A DNA stretch of 64,000 nucleotides. Origin: Aquipseudomonas guryensis (GTDB lineage Bacteria; Pseudomonadota; Gammaproteobacteria; Pseudomonadales; Pseudomonadaceae). Under the pieces are notes generated by a model that saw only the letters and a list, made by a program, of their open reading frames with translations, searched no databases and was not told the DNA's origin. Shown one piece after another: positions 21,000 to 31,087 of this stretch (the stretch's first letter is position 1; every line of letters starts with the position of its first letter). Position numbers and translations under genes: made by a program. The stretch is from positions 124,001 to 188,000 of the forward strand of contig NZ_JACJFN010000004.1 in the NCBI RefSeq assembly GCF_014164785.1, written 5' to 3'.

Positions 21000-21274
21000 T
21001 GCGGGGGAAGGGGGATGAATATCGGGATTTGGCCGGTTATGGCCGGCGCCGTAACACTGCGGGGTAACGCGCTGCGCGGTTTCGGGGAGAGCGGAAACAC
21101 TGTGCGCCGGAATGGTGCGCAAAAATCCGCAGAGAAATCCTGCTGGATCGTTGAAAAGCCGCATTGCACGGGCTTTCAGGTTTTTATGGCGTGGATATTG
21201 CTGTCATTAAAGGTTAATGTTTTTGTCTCCCTGGTCATGTTTTTCATGGCCTGTCAAGCTGCCTTGCGCGCCTC

Positions 21275-21316
21275 TCCTGTGGTTCTGTAATTAGTTGTCG
21301 CTTTGAGGAAATATCG
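21275..21316. promoter_or_regulatory. ArgR-type operator upstream of aotJ
   Basis: One exact half-site TGTCGC-N8-AA (21296-21311) fits the Pseudomonas ArgR consensus. A weaker half-site ends in AA exactly 21 bp upstream (21289-21290), the spacing expected for tandem ArgR half-sites. It lies about 155-195 bp before the aotJ start. Confidence 0.55.
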
Positions 21317-21469
21317 GTATTCCCCTGCTCGCTAGAATGCCGCCCACCTGGCCGCACCACTTGCGACGCCTTTCGAGGCGGCAAAGCTGGTGACACTTCC
21401 TACAATTTACCCGCGGCCTTGGCGAACCTCATTCTGCCAAACGATGTCCCCATTCGAAGGAGTCACACC

Positions 21470-22246
21470 ATGAAGAAGATCGTACTTCTCGGCGCCCTGG
21501 CGCTGTCCGCGTTCAGTGCGCTGGTTCAGGCAGAAGACAAACCGCTGCGTATCGGTATCGAGGCAGCCTACCCACCGTTCGCCTTCAAGCAGCCCGATGG
21601 CAGCATCACTGGCTTCGACTACGACATCGGCAACGCCCTCTGCGAAGAGATGAAGGTTAAGTGCCAGTGGATCGAGCAGGAATTCGACGGCCTTATCCCG
21701 GCCCTGAAAGTGCGCAAGTTCGACGCCGTACTGTCTTCGATGAGTATCACTGAAGATCGTCTGAAATCGGTCGATTTCACCGCCAAGTACTACCACACCC
21801 CAGGCAAGCTGGCGATGAAGGCTGGTACCGTGATCAATGACCCGCTGGTGGATCTGAAAGGCAAGAAGGTCGGCGTGCAGCGTGCCTCTACCTATGATCG
21901 CTATGCCACCGACAAATTCGCTCCGGCGGGTGCCGAAATCGTTCGTTACAGTTCGCAGAACGAAATCTTCCTCGACCTGGCAGCTGGCCGTGTCGATGCC
22001 ACCCTGGCCGATATCGTCAACATCGATGATGGCTTCATCAAGACCGATGCCGGTAAGGGCTTCGCTCTGGTAGGTCCAGACTTCAACGACGAAAAATACT
22101 TCGGTAATGGCGCAGGTATCGCCGTGCGCAAGGGTGACAAGGCCCTGGCCGACAAGATCAGCGCCGCCATCCAGGCCATTCGCGCCAACGGCAAATACAA
22201 GGAAGTGCAGGACAAGTACTTCCAGTTCAACGTCTACGGCGAGTAA
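21470..22246 (+). CDS. aotJ: Arginine/ornithine periplasmic binding protein AotJ
   Basis: 258-residue family 3 solute-binding protein with a signal peptide (about 1-21, ALVQA/EDKP). [20 protein letters not shown] (about 26-45) and [14 protein letters not shown] are the ligand-pocket start, and the [13 protein letters not shown] hinge region follows. Its place as first gene before aotQ-aotM-aotP-argR identifies it as the arginine/ornithine binder. The ATG at 21470 follows GAAGGAG with 7-nt spacing; the longer frame lacks a signal peptide. A strong stem-loop follows the gene. Confidence 0.94.
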   Translation: MKKIVLLGALALSAFSALVQAEDKPLRIGIEAAYPPFAFKQPDGSITGFDYDIGNALCEEMKVKCQWIEQEFDGLIPALKVRKFDAVLSSMSITEDRLKSVDFTAKYYHTPGKLAMKAGTVINDPLVDLKGKKVGVQRASTYDRYATDKFAPAGAEIVRYSSQNEIFLDLAAGRVDATLADIVNIDDGFIKTDAGKGFALVGPDFNDEKYFGNGAGIAVRKGDKALADKISAAIQAIRANGKYKEVQDKYFQFNVYGE

Positions 22247-22256
22247 GGCCGGGCTG

Positions 22257-22353
22257 ACCTTCCTTCGCCACTGAAGGAAGGTGCTCCGCCGGGCTGGTTG
22301 CAGGGCGCTGCTATCGGGCGCCACTGCAGCAGCCTGCTCCCCTGGCGCAGGGG
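22257..22353 (+). other. Two stem-loops between aotJ and aotQ
   Basis: Perfect 10-bp stem ACCTTCCTTC/GAAGGAAGGT (22257-22282) with a 6-nt loop and no T-run, and a second hairpin CCCCTG/CAGGGG (22339-22353). Such structures after a binding-protein gene often protect its mRNA and raise its level above the permeases. Confidence 0.6.
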
Positions 22354-22385
22354 CGTTCCTCCTGTTTTTCCCTGAGGATTAATTC

Positions 22386-23075
22386 ATGCTCAACGGCTAT
22401 GGCTCGACCATTCTCGATGGTGTCTGGCTCACCTTGCAGCTGGCTCTGCTGTCGATGGCGGTCGCTATTTCTCTCGGCTTGCTCGGTGCGGCCTGTCGGC
22501 TGTCGCCGATCAAATGGCTGGCGCTGTTGGGTGAGACGTACGCCACGGTGATTCGCGGTATTCCCGACCTGGTGCTGATTCTGCTGATCTTCTACGGCGG
22601 CCAGGACCTGGTGAACCGTATTGCCCAGCTGGTGGAGTACGACGGCTACATCGATATCAACCCGTTCATCGCCGGTGTTGGCACCCTGGGTTTCATCTAT
22701 GGCGCCTACCTGTCCGAGACCTTCCGCGGTGCCTTCATGGCCATCCCCAAGGGTCAGGGTGAGGCGGGCATGGCTTACGGCATGAGTCCGCTGCGGGTGT
22801 TCTTCCGCATCCTGGTGCCGCAGATGATCCGTCTGGCGATTCCCGGCTTCACCAACAACTGGCTGGTGCTGATCAAGGCCACCGCGCTGATTTCCCTAGT
22901 CGGCCTGCAGGACATGATGGCCCGCGCCAAGAGCGCCGGTGATGCGACCCGTGAGCCGTTCACCTACATCCTGCTGGCGGCGGCTATCTACCTGGCTATC
23001 ACCAGTGTTTCCCTGCTGGTACTGCGCTACCTCGAGCGCCGTTACTCGGTGGGCGTCAAGGCGATGGAAATTTAA
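22386..23075 (+). CDS. aotQ: Arginine/ornithine ABC permease AotQ
   Basis: 229-residue HisQ-type inner-membrane permease with about five hydrophobic segments. It begins MLNGYGSTILDGVWLTLQLA, and the EAA loop is in the QGEAGMAYGMSPLRVFFRIL region (about 120-139). Forms a heterodimer with AotM on AotP. GAGGA lies before the ATG. It starts 139 bp after aotJ behind the stem-loops and is followed by aotM after 9 bp. Confidence 0.94.
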   Translation: MLNGYGSTILDGVWLTLQLALLSMAVAISLGLLGAACRLSPIKWLALLGETYATVIRGIPDLVLILLIFYGGQDLVNRIAQLVEYDGYIDINPFIAGVGTLGFIYGAYLSETFRGAFMAIPKGQGEAGMAYGMSPLRVFFRILVPQMIRLAIPGFTNNWLVLIKATALISLVGLQDMMARAKSAGDATREPFTYILLAAAIYLAITSVSLLVLRYLERRYSVGVKAMEI

Positions 23076-23084
23076 GGGGCTGCC

Positions 23085-23783
23085 ATGATTTTCGACTACA
23101 ACGTGGTACTCGACAGCCTGCCGCTTTATTTCGGCGGTGTGCTGATCACCCTCAAGCTGCTGGTGATCTCCCTGGCCTTCGGTCTGGCCCTGGCCGTGCC
23201 GCTGGCGCTGATGCGGGTGTCCAAGCAACCGGCGGTGAATTTCCCGGCCTGGCTGTACACCTACGCCATCCGTGGCACGCCGATGCTGGTGCAGCTGTAT
23301 CTGCTGTACTACGGCCTGGCTCAGTTCGAGGTGGTGCGCGAAAGTGCGCTCTGGCCGTACCTGTCCAACGCCACTTTCTGCGCCTGCCTGGCCTTTGCCA
23401 TCAACACCAGCGCCTATTCGGCGGAGATTCTCGCCGGCAGCATCAAGGCCACGCCTTATGGTGAGATCGAGGCGGCCAAGGCCATGGGCATGTCGCGTTT
23501 CAAGCTGTATCGGCGAATTCTGCTGCCTTCGGCCCTGCGCCGTGCGCTGCCGCAGTACAGCAACGAAGTGATCATGATGCTGCACACCACCAGCTTGGCA
23601 TCCATCGTCACCCTGGTCGACATCACCGGTGCGGCCAAGACCGTCAGCTCGCAGTACTACCTGCCGTTCGAGGCCTACATCACGGCTGGTCTGTTCTATC
23701 TGGTGCTGACCTTCATCCTGGTGCGCCTGTTCAAACTGGCCGAACGTCGCTGGCTGGCCTATCTGGCCCCGCGCAAAGCCTGA
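23085..23783 (+). CDS. aotM: Arginine/ornithine ABC permease AotM
   Basis: 232-residue HisM-type permease, partner of AotQ. It begins [20 protein letters not shown], and the EAA loop is [20 protein letters not shown] (about 126-145). AAGGGG precedes the ATG. It is followed after 40 bp by aotP; the extra gene aotO known between these genes in P. aeruginosa is absent. Confidence 0.94.
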   Translation: MIFDYNVVLDSLPLYFGGVLITLKLLVISLAFGLALAVPLALMRVSKQPAVNFPAWLYTYAIRGTPMLVQLYLLYYGLAQFEVVRESALWPYLSNATFCACLAFAINTSAYSAEILAGSIKATPYGEIEAAKAMGMSRFKLYRRILLPSALRRALPQYSNEVIMMLHTTSLASIVTLVDITGAAKTVSSQYYLPFEAYITAGLFYLVLTFILVRLFKLAERRWLAYLAPRKA

Positions 23784-23823
23784 ACCACCGATTCCACCGC
23801 ATTCGCATATGAGAGCCGAGACC

Positions 23824-24588
23824 ATGTACAAACTTGAAGTCCAGGATCTGCACAAACGCTACGGCGACCACGAAGTGCTCAAGGGCGTGTCCCTGGCGGC
23901 CAAGGCCGGCGACGTGATCAGCATCATCGGCTCCAGCGGCTCGGGCAAGAGCACCTTTCTGCGCTGCATCAACATGCTCGAGCAGCCCTATGGCGGCAAG
24001 ATCCTGCTCAACGGCGAAGAGCTCAAACTGGTGAAGAGCAAGGAGGGCGCGCTCAAGGCCGCCGATCCCAAGCAGCTGCAGCGCATGCGCTCGCGCCTGT
24101 CCATGGTGTTCCAGCACTTCAACCTGTGGTCGCACATGAGCGCCCTGGAAAACGTCATCGAGGCGCCCGTGCATGTGCTGGGCGTACCGAAGAAGGAAGC
24201 CCTGGAAAAAGCTGAGCACTACCTGGCCAAGGTCGGTGTGGCGCACCGCAAGGATGCCTACCCGGCGCACATGTCCGGTGGCGAGCAGCAGCGCGTGGCG
24301 ATTGCTCGTGCCCTGGCCATGGAGCCGGAAGTGATGCTGTTCGACGAGCCGACCTCGGCGCTCGACCCCGAGCTGGTCGGCGAGGTGCTCAAGGTTATGA
24401 AGGACCTGGCCCTGGAAGGTCGCACCATGGTCGTGGTCACCCACGAGATGGGCTTCGCCCGTGAGGTGTCCAACCAGCTGATCTTCCTGCACAAGGGCAT
24501 AGTCGAAGAAACCGGCTGCCCGAAAGAAGTGCTGGCCAATCCGCAATCGGATCGCTTGAAACAGTTCCTTTCCGGCAGCTTGAAGTAG
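23824..24588 (+). CDS. aotP: Arginine/ornithine ABC transporter ATPase AotP
   Basis: 254-residue HisP-type ATPase. Walker A GSSGSGKS (about 36-43), signature [15 protein letters not shown] (about 150), Walker [16 protein letters not shown], and switch His in [12 protein letters not shown] are present. Start at 23824 ([14 protein letters not shown]) agrees with the P. aeruginosa protein from memory; an in-frame ATG 15 nt earlier at 23809 is less likely. ArgR begins 17 bp downstream. Confidence 0.95.
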   Translation: MYKLEVQDLHKRYGDHEVLKGVSLAAKAGDVISIIGSSGSGKSTFLRCINMLEQPYGGKILLNGEELKLVKSKEGALKAADPKQLQRMRSRLSMVFQHFNLWSHMSALENVIEAPVHVLGVPKKEALEKAEHYLAKVGVAHRKDAYPAHMSGGEQQRVAIARALAMEPEVMLFDEPTSALDPELVGEVLKVMKDLALEGRTMVVVTHEMGFAREVSNQLIFLHKGIVEETGCPKEVLANPQSDRLKQFLSGSLK

Positions 24589-24604
24589 GCACTAGACTCC
24601 CAGC

Positions 24605-25591
24605 ATGACAGCCACTGCCCACTGCATCGGTTTCCTTATCTGGCCGCAAACCAGGCCCATGACCCTGGCCCTGGCCGAGGAAGCCCTGCGCGTGGCCCAG
24701 CGTGTGCACCCTGAGGTGGTCTACGAAGTGCGCTTCCTGCACGCCGAGCCACTGGAAGAAGGTGGCTGGCAAATGCCGGGCGAGCCTTGGGCCGGTCGCC
24801 TGGAGGGTTGCCAGAAACTGTTCCTGCTGGCCGATGAGCCACCTGCCCAGGTGGCGCCGGCGCTGGCTTCCGCGTTGAAGCAACTGGCCCGCGCCGGTGC
24901 GCAGCTTGGCGGGTTGTCGGCCGGGGTCTATCCGCTGGCCCAGCTCGGCCTGCTTGATGGCTACCGCGCTGCCGTGCACTGGCGCTGGCAGGATGATTTC
25001 ACCGAACGTTTCCCCAAGGTCATCGGCACCAGTCACCTGTTCGACTGGGACCGTGATCGCCTCAGCGCCTGCGGCGGTCTGGCTGTGCTCGACCTGCTGC
25101 TGGCTGTGCTGGCCCGCGACCATGGTGCTGAACTGGCCGGCGCGGTCAGCGAGGAGCTGGTGGTCGAGCGCATCCGCGAAGGCGGCGAGCGTCAGCGCAT
25201 TCCGTTGCAGAACCGCATTGGCTCCAGCCACCCCAAGCTGACCCAGGCCGTGCTGCTGATGGAAGCCAATATCGAAGAGCCGCTGACCACCGACGAGATC
25301 GCCACCCATGTGTGCGTGTCGCGCCGCCAGCTGGAACGCATCTTCAAGCAGTACCTAAACCGCGTGCCGAGCCAGTACTACCTGGAGCTGCGCCTGAACA
25401 AGGCGCGCCAGCTGCTGATGCAGACCAGCAAGTCGATCATCCAGATCGGCCTGTCCTGCGGTTTCTCCTCCGGCCCACACTTCTCCAGCGCCTACCGCAA
25501 CTTCTTCGGTGCCACCCCGCGCGAAGACCGCAACCAGCGCCGCAGCACCAGCCCCTTCGAGATCGCGCCGAGCCCTTCAGAGCGCGGTTGA
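24605..25591 (+). CDS. argR: AraC-type arginine regulator ArgR
   Basis: 328-residue Pseudomonas-type ArgR, unrelated to E. coli ArgR. It has an N-terminal DJ-1/PfpI (glutamine amidotransferase-like) domain (about 8-190), typical of this AraC subgroup, and a C-terminal AraC DNA-binding domain (about 215-312) with TTDEIATHVCVSRRQLERIF and IIQIGLSCGFSSGPHFSSAY. It activates arginine uptake and catabolism (aot, aru) and represses biosynthesis in P. aeruginosa. Last gene of the aot operon; matching half-sites occur upstream of aotJ and aruC in this window. Confidence 0.95.
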   Translation: MTATAHCIGFLIWPQTRPMTLALAEEALRVAQRVHPEVVYEVRFLHAEPLEEGGWQMPGEPWAGRLEGCQKLFLLADEPPAQVAPALASALKQLARAGAQLGGLSAGVYPLAQLGLLDGYRAAVHWRWQDDFTERFPKVIGTSHLFDWDRDRLSACGGLAVLDLLLAVLARDHGAELAGAVSEELVVERIREGGERQRIPLQNRIGSSHPKLTQAVLLMEANIEEPLTTDEIATHVCVSRRQLERIFKQYLNRVPSQYYLELRLNKARQLLMQTSKSIIQIGLSCGFSSGPHFSSAYRNFFGATPREDRNQRRSTSPFEIAPSPSERG

Positions 25592-25605
25592 GCGCGCTTC
25601 GCCCG

Positions 25606-27312
25606 TCAGTCGGGCGCTATATCCAGCTCGCCATTGCGCTGGATCTGTTGGAGTTGTGAGGCTTGACCGGCGCCCTGCTGCGCCTGGTACTGGGCGATGG
25701 CCTGGCGAGCATTGAACAGCAGATGCTCGCGGCCCAGTTGATCCGCCAGGCCGCTATGGCGAAACATTTTCAGCACTTCCGGGTTCAGGCCGGCCAGCCA
25801 CAGGCTGATGCCCTGCTCGGCGGCACGTTGCTCTGCCTCCTGGAGCATCTTGAAGGCGGAGTATTCGATGTCCGGCACCCGGCTCAGATCGAGTGTCACG
25901 ACCTTGGGTTGATACTGGGCCAGTAGCGCCTTGATCTGGTCGGCAACCAGCTGGACATTGACGAAGAACAGGCGACCCTCTGGACGTACCAGCAGCAGGC
26001 CGTCGAAGGTCTCGTCGTTCGGGTGCTCTGGCGAAAGCGGGCGCAGCACGTCGGTGCCGGGCTTGCGGGCCAATACATAGACATGCGGTTTGGCGGTCTG
26101 GCTGGCGAGGCCGATCAGCGACACCACGATGGCTACGACAATGCCTTGCAGCGTGCCGAACAGCAGTACGCCGATACAGGCGATGCAGGCCCAGCGAAAC
26201 TCCATGCTGCGCACCTGCAGGATCGAGCGGAATTCGCCGGGCTGGATAAGACCCACGGAGTAGACGATCACCACGGCCGCCAGGGTGGCGTGCGGCAACA
26301 GGCCGAGCAGTGGTGCGAGCAGCAGCATAGTGGCCGCGGCGGTGCCGGCAGTCACCAGCGAGGCCAGCTGCGAGCGGCCGCCGGCGGCCTTGACTACGGC
26401 GGTCTGCGAAGTGCCGCCGCCCGCCGGCATGGCGCCGAACAGGGCACCACCCAGGTTGGCTGCGCCGGTTGCCAGCAGTTCGCGGTTGGCATTGATCGGT
26501 GGTTGGTCGGTTTCGGCAAAGGCACGGCCGGCGGCAATCGACTCGGTAAAGCTCATCAGCGCGATGCCCAATGCGCCCGGCAACAGCAGCATCACCAGAT
26601 GAGTGTCCGGCAATGTCAGCGATGGCAGGCCCTGCGGGATCAGGCCGACAATCGCCACACCCTGTGCCTGCAGGCCGAACCACCAGGCGGCGGCGATACC
26701 GCCTGCCACCGCCACCAGCGGGGCGGGGGAGTGTGGTAGCAGGCGCTCCATGCCGATCAGTACGACCAGGGTGCCCACCGCCACGGCAAGGGTCAGCAGC
26801 GAGGTCTGTGGCAGCAGGCTGAACAGGTTCAGCAGGTCGGGGAAGAAACCTTGTTTGTCGAGGTGCAGCCCCAACAGCTTGGGTATCTGGTCGAGCACGA
26901 TGACCAGGCCAATGCCGGCCTTGAAGCCCGTCAGCACCGGGGTGGAAATGAAGTTGGCGATAAAGCCCAGGCGCAGCAGCGAGGCCAGCATCAGCAGGAC
27001 GCCGACCAGTGCGCTGAGCGTGGCCACCGCAACAATCAGCTTGTCGGGGTCGCCATCCGGTACCGCCAGGCCGAGCTGGGTGCCGGCCAGAATCGCCAGG
27101 GTGGTGGTGGAGCTGACGCTGAGCACGCGCGAGCTACCCAGCAGGGCGTAGATCAGCATCGGCACGAAAGCGGTATACAGGCCAATCGCCACCGGCAGAC
27201 CGGCAACGGTGGCGTAGGCCATGGACTTGGGCAGCACCACTGCGGCGGCGGTCAGGCCGGCCACCAAGTCCAGGCGCCAGGTTTTCCCGAGGCTGCTGAA
27301 AAGTGTCGTCAT
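25606..27312 (-). CDS. SulP-family anion transporter with STAS domain
   Basis: 568-residue membrane protein: N-terminal sulfate-transporter region of about 10-12 hydrophobic segments (LDLVAGLTAAAVVLPKSMAYAT at about 14-35, GLYTAFVPMLIYALLGSSR), and C-terminal STAS domain (about 430-560; VVTLDLSRVPDIEYSAFKML). Members move sulfate, bicarbonate or other anions; the substrate is not decidable. It is convergent with argR, with a 14-bp gap, and divergent from the GGDEF gene. It separates argR from aruC, an arrangement I do not recall from P. aeruginosa. Confidence 0.9.
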   Translation of the reverse strand: MTTLFSSLGKTWRLDLVAGLTAAAVVLPKSMAYATVAGLPVAIGLYTAFVPMLIYALLGSSRVLSVSSTTTLAILAGTQLGLAVPDGDPDKLIVAVATLSALVGVLLMLASLLRLGFIANFISTPVLTGFKAGIGLVIVLDQIPKLLGLHLDKQGFFPDLLNLFSLLPQTSLLTLAVAVGTLVVLIGMERLLPHSPAPLVAVAGGIAAAWWFGLQAQGVAIVGLIPQGLPSLTLPDTHLVMLLLPGALGIALMSFTESIAAGRAFAETDQPPINANRELLATGAANLGGALFGAMPAGGGTSQTAVVKAAGGRSQLASLVTAGTAAATMLLLAPLLGLLPHATLAAVVIVYSVGLIQPGEFRSILQVRSMEFRWACIACIGVLLFGTLQGIVVAIVVSLIGLASQTAKPHVYVLARKPGTDVLRPLSPEHPNDETFDGLLLVRPEGRLFFVNVQLVADQIKALLAQYQPKVVTLDLSRVPDIEYSAFKMLQEAEQRAAEQGISLWLAGLNPEVLKMFRHSGLADQLGREHLLFNARQAIAQYQAQQGAGQASQLQQIQRNGELDIAPD

Positions 27313-27550
27313 CGTTGGGTTTCCTGGGGGAGCGGGTCAGGTTTGCGGCGCCGCGTGCAGCACCCTACTCCGGCTTCTGCATGAATTATTGATCTGGGTT
27401 GGCTTGATCGTTCATTTTGAAGATAGCTGGCTAATGTGCCGCGCAGGTGGTGCGTTTCGGTGCGTGTGTCGGAGGTGGCCTTGCACTGCTTTTTCTGCAC
27501 CAAAAAAGAGCCTATGCTCGGTACGGTACAAGCCGGATAACTATAAATAG

Positions 27551-29380
27551 ATGCGCTTACTACTGATTCTGCTGTTCAGTTGGCTGAGCTGCGGGGTGGT
27601 CCAGGCCGGGCCGATCGAGGGGGATTGGCTGCTGCGTCTGGACGAGAAGAACCCTCGCGTCGAGCTCAATGCCTATTTCGAATATCTGGCCGATCCCGGT
27701 TCGTTGACGGATGTCTACGGCGTGCATGCGCTGCCCGCCGAGGCCTTCACCCGTCACTCCAGCGATGTGCCCAACTTCGGCTTCACCGAGCGACGCTACT
27801 GGTTCCGCACTCAGTTGCTGCAGGTCAGTGGCGATGAAAGCTGGTTTCTGCAGTTTGACTATTCGCCCCTGGACAACATCGACGTCTATTTGCTCGATCA
27901 GCACGGCGAGATGCTGGTTGCCGAGCATGGTGGCGATCGGCGGCCTTTCGATCAGCGCCTGATCAAGAGTCGGCAATTCACCGTGGAGTTGCCGTTGTCG
28001 CTGGATGAGCCGGTCTGGCTGTATGTGGCTGTGCAGACCGAGGGGTCGCTGCAGGTGCCGGCGATACTTTTCAGTGCGCCCCACTATGTGGCCAAGTCGC
28101 GCAGCGAGTACTACATGCTGGGCCTCTATTACGGCGTTCTGCTGTCGATGCTGCTGTATACCCTGCTGACCTATCTGTCGGTCAGGGATGCCAGTCACCT
28201 CTATTACATTGCCTACATTGCTGCCTACCTGCTGTTCCAGCTGACACTCAATGGTCTGGCCTTTGAGTATCTCTGGCCACAGTTTCCCGACTGGAATAAC
28301 CGCATGCTGCCGCTGTCGATCACGGTGGCTACGCTCACCCTGATTTTGCTCACGCGGTCGTTCCTGCAGACCCGCACCCTAGTGCCACGCATCGATAAGC
28401 TGTTGCTGCTCGTACAGTGGCTGTATGTGGCGTTGGCGCTGGCGTGTCTGGTCATGCCCTATGACTGGGCTATCCGCTTGAGCACGGCTTCGGTGGTGCT
28501 AACTCCGCTGGTGGTATTTGCGGTAGCGGTGTGGATTTTCTTGGCCGGCTATCGCCAGTCGCGTTTCTTCCTCCTGGCATTCACGGTGCTGCTGCTGGGC
28601 ATGGTGCTTTACGCGCTGAAGACCTTTCATGTGCTGCCAGGCACCTATCTCACGGAATATGCCCTGCAGATCGGCTCGGCGCTGCAGATGATCCTGCTGG
28701 TGTTTGCCCTGGCCGACCGCCTGCGCCTGTTGAAGCAGGAAAATCTGCGCATTGAGCAGGAGGCGCGATCTCTGCTCGAGCAGCGTGTGCTGGAGCGCAC
28801 GGAGGCGCTCAATAGCGCATTGCAGGAGCTGGCGGTGAAGAATCGCCAGCTCAGCGAGCTGAGTACGCTTGACGGACTGACGGGGGTCTATAACCGCGCC
28901 TACCAGGAGGAAATCCTCGTTACGGAGTGGGCGCGTGCCTGTCGGCAGAAAGGGCCGTTGTCGGTGTTGATGGTCGATATCGATCATTTCAAGCGCATCA
29001 ATGACAACCATGGCCACCAGGCCGGGGATGCCGTGCTGAGAACGGTCGCGGCGCTAATCAAAAGCTTTGCCAAGCGCAAGGCTGATGTGGTGTGCCGCTA
29101 CGGTGGCGAGGAGTTCATGGTGATCCTGCCGGATACCACCGTCGAGGGTGCTCTGGCTGTCGCCGAAGGGATTCGCCAGGCCCTGGCCGAACTGGATATT
29201 GCGCTGCCAGGCGGTGCCATCAGGATTACCGCCAGTATCGGCCTGGCCTCGGTTATTCCCGATTCGGCAGCCCGGGACAAGCTGGTCGCCCTGGTCGGTG
29301 CTGCCGATGAGGCGCTCTATCAGGCCAAGGAGGCGGGGCGCAATCAGGTCAGGCAGGGCTATCTGCCCGGGACAGCCTGA
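27551..29380 (+). CDS. 7TMR-DISM membrane diguanylate cyclase
   Basis: 609-residue membrane receptor cyclase. Layout: signal peptide (about 1-19), periplasmic 7TMR-DISMED2 jelly-roll (about 25-180, with NFGFTERRYWFRT and DNIDVYLLDQHGE), seven-helix 7TMR-DISM region (about 185-390), coiled coil, then GGDEF domain (about 435-600). The active motif is GGEEF with I-site RKAD five residues before it, so the enzyme is predicted active and feedback-inhibited. A TAG immediately precedes the ATG, fixing the frame; there is no clear Shine-Dalgarno, suggesting weak translation. The ligand is unknown. Confidence 0.92.
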   Translation: MRLLLILLFSWLSCGVVQAGPIEGDWLLRLDEKNPRVELNAYFEYLADPGSLTDVYGVHALPAEAFTRHSSDVPNFGFTERRYWFRTQLLQVSGDESWFLQFDYSPLDNIDVYLLDQHGEMLVAEHGGDRRPFDQRLIKSRQFTVELPLSLDEPVWLYVAVQTEGSLQVPAILFSAPHYVAKSRSEYYMLGLYYGVLLSMLLYTLLTYLSVRDASHLYYIAYIAAYLLFQLTLNGLAFEYLWPQFPDWNNRMLPLSITVATLTLILLTRSFLQTRTLVPRIDKLLLLVQWLYVALALACLVMPYDWAIRLSTASVVLTPLVVFAVAVWIFLAGYRQSRFFLLAFTVLLLGMVLYALKTFHVLPGTYLTEYALQIGSALQMILLVFALADRLRLLKQENLRIEQEARSLLEQRVLERTEALNSALQELAVKNRQLSELSTLDGLTGVYNRAYQEEILVTEWARACRQKGPLSVLMVDIDHFKRINDNHGHQAGDAVLRTVAALIKSFAKRKADVVCRYGGEEFMVILPDTTVEGALAVAEGIRQALAELDIALPGGAIRITASIGLASVIPDSAARDKLVALVGAADEALYQAKEAGRNQVRQGYLPGTA

Positions 29381-29523
29381 TCGGCATTGCTCCTTCTCCA
29401 TGCATCATGCTGATGCCCCGAAGCTGTTGAGCTGCACTGGCTCGGGTTGGCGCCTGTGGCCTGCCGGCCGTGAGTGTCGCTCCCCGTATCCTGCTTTTTT
29501 CCCATGAGCACCGCCGATGCGGC

Positions 29524-29545
29524 TGCGCAGCGTTTAAACTGCGCA
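29524..29545. promoter_or_regulatory. Palindrome upstream of aruC
   Basis: Arms TGCGCAG and CTGCGCA flank an AT core with GTTTAAA. It lies about 15 bp before the first ArgR-type half-site and about 160 bp before aruC. Protein recognition is unknown. Confidence 0.35.
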
Positions 29546-29559
29546 ATTCCGCTGCTTTC

Positions 29560-29626
29560 TGTCGCATTGCCGAAAGCCCCGGAAAACCACGGGTTGCCGC
29601 TGTAAGAAGTTGTCGCATGGCGGCAA
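29560..29626. promoter_or_regulatory. ArgR-type operator upstream of aruC
   Basis: Two exact TGTCGC-N8-AA half-sites at 29560-29575 and 29611-29626, plus an AA at 29604-29605 exactly 21 bp before the last one, marking a weak middle half-site. The last site is 80 bp before aruC. Together with the palindrome, this fills the 325-bp gap from 29381; no gene is seen there. Confidence 0.65.
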
Positions 29627-29639
29627 TGCGGGCCCGTAA

Positions 29640-30926
<1,287 letters not shown>

Positions 30927-30932
30927 TGCCCT

Positions 30933-31064
30933 GGCCGCGCCTGCGGGCGCGGCCGGTTGGCGGCACAGGCAGTGCCGCCTGCTTTCTCAGGACGAGCAAT
31001 TCCATGCGTGATCGGGCCATGGCCCGGTCTTTCTCCAGCGCCTTCCATTGAGGCGCCTGGAGCT
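30933..31064 (+). other. Hairpin-rich aruC-aruF intergenic segment
   Basis: Contains GGCCGCGCC/GGCGCGGCC (30933-30954), GGCGGCAC/GTGCCGCC (30959-30979), the palindrome CGGGCCATGGCCCG (31013-31026) and an imperfect CTCCAGCGCCT/AGGCGCCTGGAG stem (31033-31062) followed by CTTTTATT, which resembles a partial terminator. Likely sites of mRNA processing or attenuation between aruC and aruF. Confidence 0.55.
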
Positions 31065-31087
31065 TTTATTGAAAAAGGAGTGACGCC

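Noticed and set aside
21015..21290. 91-codon ORF between acsA and aotJ with a hydrophobic C-terminus
   Set aside because: The purine-rich run touches the ATG with no spacing, codon use is unlike the neighbours, and it runs into the ArgR-type operator.
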